A stretch of 8,649 bases of DNA from Hungateiclostridiaceae bacterium UBA1305 (GTDB lineage Bacteria > Bacillota > Clostridia > Acetivibrionales > DTU013). The stretch covers positions 42,823 to 51,471 of the forward strand of contig DBTX01000057.1 in the NCBI GenBank assembly GCA_002307275.1, read 5' to 3'. The notes under the pieces were generated by a model that worked only from the letters and a program-made list of their open reading frames with translations, was not told where the DNA came from and did not search any database. Positions 5,249 through 8,649 of this stretch are shown piece after piece (positions within the stretch are counted from its first letter, which is position 1; every line of letters begins with the position of its first letter). Both the position numbers and the translations under genes were made by a program.

Positions 5249-6169
5249 TCACCCGTTCAGTTCGATTTTGCCCCTGATATCGCCTATGTGTCTCATATTA
5301 TGCCTTCTCATATATTGTTCGATACCCTCGCATACTTTTATGCAGGCATCCGGATAAATCAAACCTGCTGTACCGACCATAACCGCTGCAGCGCCTGCGA
5401 GCATGAATTCGACCGCGTCACAGCCGTTCGAAATGCCTCCCATGCCAATAACCGGCACTTTTACAGCCCGAGCGACCTCATAAACCATTCTTACCGCCAC
5501 CGGTTTTATAGCGGGTCCCGATAGTCCGCCGGTATTGTTCGCCAGTACAGGTCTTCTTGTCTCAATATCTATAACCATTCCAAGCAGCGTATTGATCAGT
5601 GAAAGCGCATCAGCTCCGGCATCCTCGGCTGCCATCGCTATTTCAGAAATACTGGAGACATTCGGGGTCAGTTTGACGATCAGAGGTTTTCTGCAATGCT
5701 TCCTGACCTGTGAGGTGATTTCTGCGATACCTGAAGCCGTGTTGCCAAAAGCTACGCAGCCCGCCTTGACATTCGGACACGAAACATTCAGTTCAATCGC
5801 GTCAATATCCGCGTCAGACAGTATGCGAGCCATCTCACAGTACTCATCAATCGTATTGCCAGCAATATTTACGATGATAGCCGCTGAATATTGCCTTAAA
5901 AACGGTATCTCATTTTTTATAAAAGCTTCAACCCCAGGGTTCTGGAGACCTACACTGTTCAGCATGCCTGCCGGTGTCTCTGCGACTCTCGGCGGCTTAT
6001 TTCCCTGTCTGGGCTTCAGAGTAAGTCCTTTAACACTAATACCGCCAATTTTGTTCAGGTCTATGAACCCGGCGTGCTCCCTTCCGAAGCCGAATGTTCC
6101 GGAAGCTGCTATTACAGGGTTTTTAAGTTTCAAACCGCAGATGTCAACTGATAAATCAAACCCGCTCAT
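5249..6169 (-). CDS. pyrD: Dihydroorotate dehydrogenase, class 1B catalytic subunit (PyrD)
   Basis: FMN-containing TIM-barrel enzyme that oxidises dihydroorotate to orotate; with PyrK it forms the heterotetramer that passes electrons to NAD+. With the start at 6169 it has 306 residues, close to the family's roughly 310. Visible motifs: NPVIAASGTFGFG (17-29), ISVKGLT with the FMN/substrate lysine K47, NSVGLQNPG (71-79), NVSCPNVK with the catalytic base C131 (cysteine marks class 1), IVKLTPN (164-170), GGLSGPAIKP (214-223) and GMGGISN (242-248) at the phosphate site. The start at 6169 is chosen because GGAGGT lies just upstream and the core begins at once; an in-frame ATG at 6199 has no ribosome binding site. 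pyrK lies 98 nt upstream and the phosphatase gene 4 nt downstream. Confidence 0.97.
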   Translation of the reverse strand: MSGFDLSVDICGLKLKNPVIAASGTFGFGREHAGFIDLNKIGGISVKGLTLKPRQGNKPPRVAETPAGMLNSVGLQNPGVEAFIKNEIPFLRQYSAAIIVNIAGNTIDEYCEMARILSDADIDAIELNVSCPNVKAGCVAFGNTASGIAEITSQVRKHCRKPLIVKLTPNVSSISEIAMAAEDAGADALSLINTLLGMVIDIETRRPVLANNTGGLSGPAIKPVAVRMVYEVARAVKVPVIGMGGISNGCDAVEFMLAGAAAVMVGTAGLIYPDACIKVCEGIEQYMRRHNMRHIGDIRGKIELNG

Positions 6170-6172
6170 TAT

Positions 6173-6178
6173 ACCTCC
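6173..6178 (-). promoter_or_regulatory. Shine-Dalgarno that sets the pyrD start
   Basis: GGAGGT on the minus strand ends 3 nt before ATG 6169-6167. The spacing is short but the match is strong, and the alternative ATG at 6199 has no purine-rich site ahead of it. Confidence 0.7.
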
Positions 6179-6267
6179 ACTGATTACAAACCATTCCATT
6201 TATGCATTTACGAAACTTCTGTCCTGTTTCTATTCATTCCTTTGCTTCCTGCATCAGTTTTATTCCT

Positions 6268-7059
6268 CTATTCAAGTAGCACAGCCCTGCTGTCAAATAT
6301 CGGCCCATCCTTGCAAACATGGCTATACTGCCAGTCACCGTTTTCCACATGCGTTTTGCAGGCACACACAAGACAGGCGCCGAAGCCGCAGCCCATGCGC
6401 TGTTCCATCGAGACCTGGCATCTGATATCATTTTCATTCGCTGCTTCTATTACTTTCCTGAGCATGGGAGTCGGACCGCAGGCATAGATCATGTCAAATT
6501 TCTCAGACAGAATATCCCGTTTGAGCAGGTCCGTTATAAAGCCATGCTCCCCATAGCTTCCATCATCTGTAGTAATCTCAAGCGTACTGCTGCCGGCTTT
6601 GAATTCGTTCTCAAGCACCACCAGCTTCCTTGTTCGAAAGCCCAGATATGCCCTTTTAGTGACTGCCCTGCTCTCATTCAGAACGAACAGCAGGGGAAAA
6701 ATGCCGATTCCCCCGCCGATTACTGCTATCCGTCCATATTTGACATCGAGACCAAAACCATTTCCCAAAGGTCCCAGTACATCCAGTCTGTCCCCGGGCT
6801 TTTTCAAGGCCAGCAACCCTGTACCGCCGCCTTTTTTCTGGAACAGGATATCATAGCTGCCGTTGCACCTGTCAACAGAACAAATGCTTATAGGCCGCCT
6901 GAGAAGGGCTTGTGTGCCGTCGCAGCATTTAATGTTTACAAACTGCCCCGCTACGGCATTTCCAGCGATGTATTCCGATTCCACTGTCATCCTGTATATT
7001 TCGTCCGTAAGCTCTTCAATGCTTATTACTCTGTCTTCCAGCTGTTTCGGTTGTATCAT
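6268..7059 (-). CDS. pyrK: Dihydroorotate dehydrogenase electron transfer subunit (PyrK)
   Basis: FAD and [2Fe-2S] protein of the ferredoxin-NADP reductase superfamily that carries electrons from PyrD to NAD+. The 263 residues show an N-terminal FAD-binding barrel with RRPISI (54-59), a nucleotide-binding domain with AVIGGGIGIFPLL (112-124) and YACGPTPML (192-200), and a C-terminal cluster domain with C224-x4-C229-x2-C232 and C249 (HVCKDGPIF). GGGIGIFPL differs slightly from the common GGGIGxPPL. GGAGG lies 6 nt before the ATG. The gene is 66 nt downstream of carB and 98 nt upstream of pyrD; the carB-pyrK-pyrD order matches the Bacillus/Clostridium pyr operon. The second gap (6170-6267) holds no recognisable gene. 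Confidence 0.97.
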   Translation of the reverse strand: MIQPKQLEDRVISIEELTDEIYRMTVESEYIAGNAVAGQFVNIKCCDGTQALLRRPISICSVDRCNGSYDILFQKKGGGTGLLALKKPGDRLDVLGPLGNGFGLDVKYGRIAVIGGGIGIFPLLFVLNESRAVTKRAYLGFRTRKLVVLENEFKAGSSTLEITTDDGSYGEHGFITDLLKRDILSEKFDMIYACGPTPMLRKVIEAANENDIRCQVSMEQRMGCGFGACLVCACKTHVENGDWQYSHVCKDGPIFDSRAVLLE

Positions 7060-7125
7060 CAGAATCCTCCACGATGCAATAATTCATCTGTATTCATCAT
7101 TATTTGCAAAAATCACAAATTGTTT

Positions 7126-8649
7126 TTATTCTTCAAATACACTCAGATCTATTACATCAAGCTCATTATTGCTGTTTTCCAATCCGATGCAGTCAAGCAC
7201 CGCATTAGCCGTATCCAGTGACGTCAGGCATGGTATCGACATTTCTACTGCCTTCCGCCTGATTTTGAAGCCGTCCCTCTCAGGCTGGCGACCCTTCGTA
7301 GGCGTATTTACAACAAGCTTGATCCTGCCTGATGAAATGAGATCCAGCAAATTCGGTGAACCTTCATCAATCTTTTTGACAGCATTTGTTGCAATTCCGT
7401 GAGCATTCAGCATATTTGCCGTCTTACCGGTTGCCCACAGCTCATATCCAAATTTTTCGAACTTCTCTGCGATCGGGATCAATTCCGTCTTGTCCGCATC
7501 CCTTACCGTCATCAGAATACCGCCGCCTTTACCTGGGAGCTTCATGCCGGAGGCTATGATACCTTTGTATAGTGCTTCATGGAATGTCTTTGCTATTCCA
7601 AGCACCTCGCCGGTTGATTTCATCTCCGGCCCAAGGCTCGTATCCACGTCATGCAGTTTTTCAAAAGAGAATACCGGTACCTTGATCGCCACATAATCGG
7701 CAGCTCTGTATAAGCCGGTACCATATTTGAAATCACTGAGCTTTTTACCGGTCATGATTTTTGTCGCAACGTCCACCATCGGTATTCCCGTGACCTTGCT
7801 GATATAAGGTACTGTGCGGCTTGATCGGGGGTTTACCTCTATTACATTGAGTTCGCTATTGTACAACACATACTGGATATTGATCAATCCGATGACATTC
7901 AACGCTTTTGCGAGCTTCTCCGAGTATTCTATAATCTCTTGTACCGTTTTTTTGTCAAGAGATGCTGCCGGATAAACGGAAATGCTGTCTCCCGAGTGAA
8001 CGCCCGCCCGTTCCAGATGCTCCATGATTCCTGGAATCAGGATATTTTCACCGTCACAGATCGCGTCAACTTCTATTTCCTTGCCCATCAGATATTTGTC
8101 CACCAGGATCGGATGCTCCTGCTTTACGCGGTTGATGATTTCCATGAACTCAATAATATCCTTATCGCTGTAGGCAATTTCCATGCCCTGTCCGCCAAGT
8201 ACATAGGAGGGGCGCACCAGTACAGGGTAAATCAGCTCGTTCGCTGCTTCCAGCGCCTGCTCAAGCGTGTAAACCATTCTGCCGTTCGGCCGGGGTATGC
8301 CTACTTCTTCAAGTATTTTATCAAATTTCTCTCTGTCTTCTGCTGCATCGACATCCTTTGCCTGGGTTCCAATGATCCTGACACCCAGGTCGCTGAGTGC
8401 ATTTACCAGCTTTATTGCTGTTTGACCGCCGAATTGTACGATGACGCCTTCTGGTTTTTCGACCTCGATGATGCTTTCAACGTCTTCTATTGTAAGCGGT
8501 TCAAAGTATAGTCTGTCAGAGGTGTCAAAGTCTGTACTGACAGTCTCCGGGTTATTGTTGGCAATAATGGTCTCGAAGCCCTGTTCCTTCAATGCCCAGA
8601 CCGAATGCACCGAACAGTAGTCGAATTCGATTCCCTGCCCGATCCTGAT
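7126..8649 (-). CDS. carB: Carbamoyl phosphate synthase large subunit, C-terminal half (partial)
   Basis: Catalyses ATP-dependent carbamoyl phosphate synthesis with the glutaminase CarA, supplying the pyrimidine and arginine pathways. The visible 507 codons are the second half of a protein of about 1,070 residues. The reading frame continues to the window edge: IRIGQGIEFDYC precedes VHSVWALKEQ, so the GTG at 8610 is internal and not a start. Order: pre-ATP-grasp domain with NNNPETVSTD, ATP-grasp domain with RPSYVLGGQGM and EVNPRSSRT (the carbamate-phosphorylating site), then the C-terminal MGS-like allosteric domain (about residues 373-490 of the visible part) with WATGKTA and NTPTKGRQPERDG. 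The last domain binds nucleotide effectors in known CarB proteins. The gene ends in LSVFEE, 66 nt before pyrK. No frameshift was seen. The operon's promoter and any PyrR attenuator would lie outside the window. Confidence 0.98.
   Translation of the reverse strand: MRIGQGIEFDYCSVHSVWALKEQGFETIIANNNPETVSTDFDTSDRLYFEPLTIEDVESIIEVEKPEGVIVQFGGQTAIKLVNALSDLGVRIIGTQAKDVDAAEDREKFDKILEEVGIPRPNGRMVYTLEQALEAANELIYPVLVRPSYVLGGQGMEIAYSDKDIIEFMEIINRVKQEHPILVDKYLMGKEIEVDAICDGENILIPGIMEHLERAGVHSGDSISVYPAASLDKKTVQEIIEYSEKLAKALNVIGLINIQYVLYNSELNVIEVNPRSSRTVPYISKVTGIPMVDVATKIMTGKKLSDFKYGTGLYRAADYVAIKVPVFSFEKLHDVDTSLGPEMKSTGEVLGIAKTFHEALYKGIIASGMKLPGKGGGILMTVRDADKTELIPIAEKFEKFGYELWATGKTANMLNAHGIATNAVKKIDEGSPNLLDLISSGRIKLVVNTPTKGRQPERDGFKIRRKAVEMSIPCLTSLDTANAVLDCIGLENSNNELDVIDLSVFEE

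Noticed and set aside
5535..6425. Long plus-strand open frame (296 codons) opposite pyrD
   Set aside because: It is antisense to a clear pyrD, its translation is low-complexity and matches no family I recognise, and it crosses the pyrD-pyrK gap without a ribosome binding site.
6234..6437. Minus-strand frame of 67 codons overlapping the pyrK 3' end, finishing in MQEAKE in the pyrK-pyrD gap
   Set aside because: It overlaps the conserved PyrK iron-sulfur domain in another frame. The terminal hexapeptide, taken alone as a leader peptide, has only a weak AGGA ahead of it and no attenuator structure.
7060..7125. Possible hairpin in the carB-pyrK gap (ATTTG and CAAAT arms)
   Set aside because: The arms are 5-6 bp and AT-rich, with no T-run after them; too weak to call a terminator or attenuator.
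6319..7221. Plus-strand open frame (300 codons) opposite pyrK and the carB end
   Set aside because: It mirrors the codon structure of well-supported genes on the other strand and has no recognisable domain.
7939..8511. Plus-strand open frame (190 codons) opposite carB
   Set aside because: Shadow of the CarB ATP-grasp coding region; the translation is Phe/Tyr/Cys-rich and unlike a real protein.
8608..8610. GTG codon as a possible start of the carB segment
   Set aside because: The frame continues upstream to the window edge with conserved CarB sequence (IRIGQGIEFDYC), so this is an internal valine codon of a partial gene.

Overview
The window looks like chromosomal core DNA from an anaerobic Gram-positive bacterium of the class Clostridia. 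Three things point there: the two-subunit, NADH-linked dihydroorotate dehydrogenase (PyrK plus class 1B PyrD), a thioredoxin-fold [2Fe-2S] ferredoxin whose cysteine positions match the Clostridium pasteurianum type, and strong GGAGG-type ribosome binding sites. Every convincing gene lies on the minus strand, so transcription runs from high to low coordinates. The species cannot be named from the sequence alone.

The right half (about 8649 down to 3685) is the distal part of a pyrimidine biosynthesis operon: carB (C-terminal half, cut by the window edge), pyrK, pyrD, a histidine-phosphatase gene and an orotate phosphoribosyltransferase-like gene. The last three are tightly packed (4 nt and 12 nt gaps). 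CarB makes carbamoyl phosphate. PyrK/PyrD oxidise dihydroorotate to orotate with NAD+. The last gene sits where pyrE would be expected, but its PRPP-binding loop is eroded, so its activity is uncertain.

Between the pyrimidine genes and the next unit (3418-3684) lies a short remnant of a REP-associated tyrosine transposase (RAYT) element: an imperfect hairpin starting within a few bases of the preceding stop codon, then about 24 codons of the characteristic transposase N-terminus. Just beyond its breakpoint is a near-consensus sigma-A promoter (TTGACA, 17 nt, TATCAT) with an operator-like dyad across the -10 and the predicted start.

That promoter drives the [2Fe-2S] ferredoxin gene, possibly together with the following gene for a secreted GH3 beta-N-acetylhexosaminidase (NagZ-like) lipoprotein. 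The left end holds miaB, the tRNA methylthiotransferase, read from its own extended -10 promoter and apparently starting at TTG. No tRNA, rRNA, CRISPR array, intact insertion sequence or obvious riboswitch was seen. No gap without a gene exceeds about 270 nt. The genes are mostly ordinary housekeeping; the notable items are the transposase remnant and its hybrid intergenic region, the degenerate OPRT-like protein, and the phosphatase embedded among the pyr genes.
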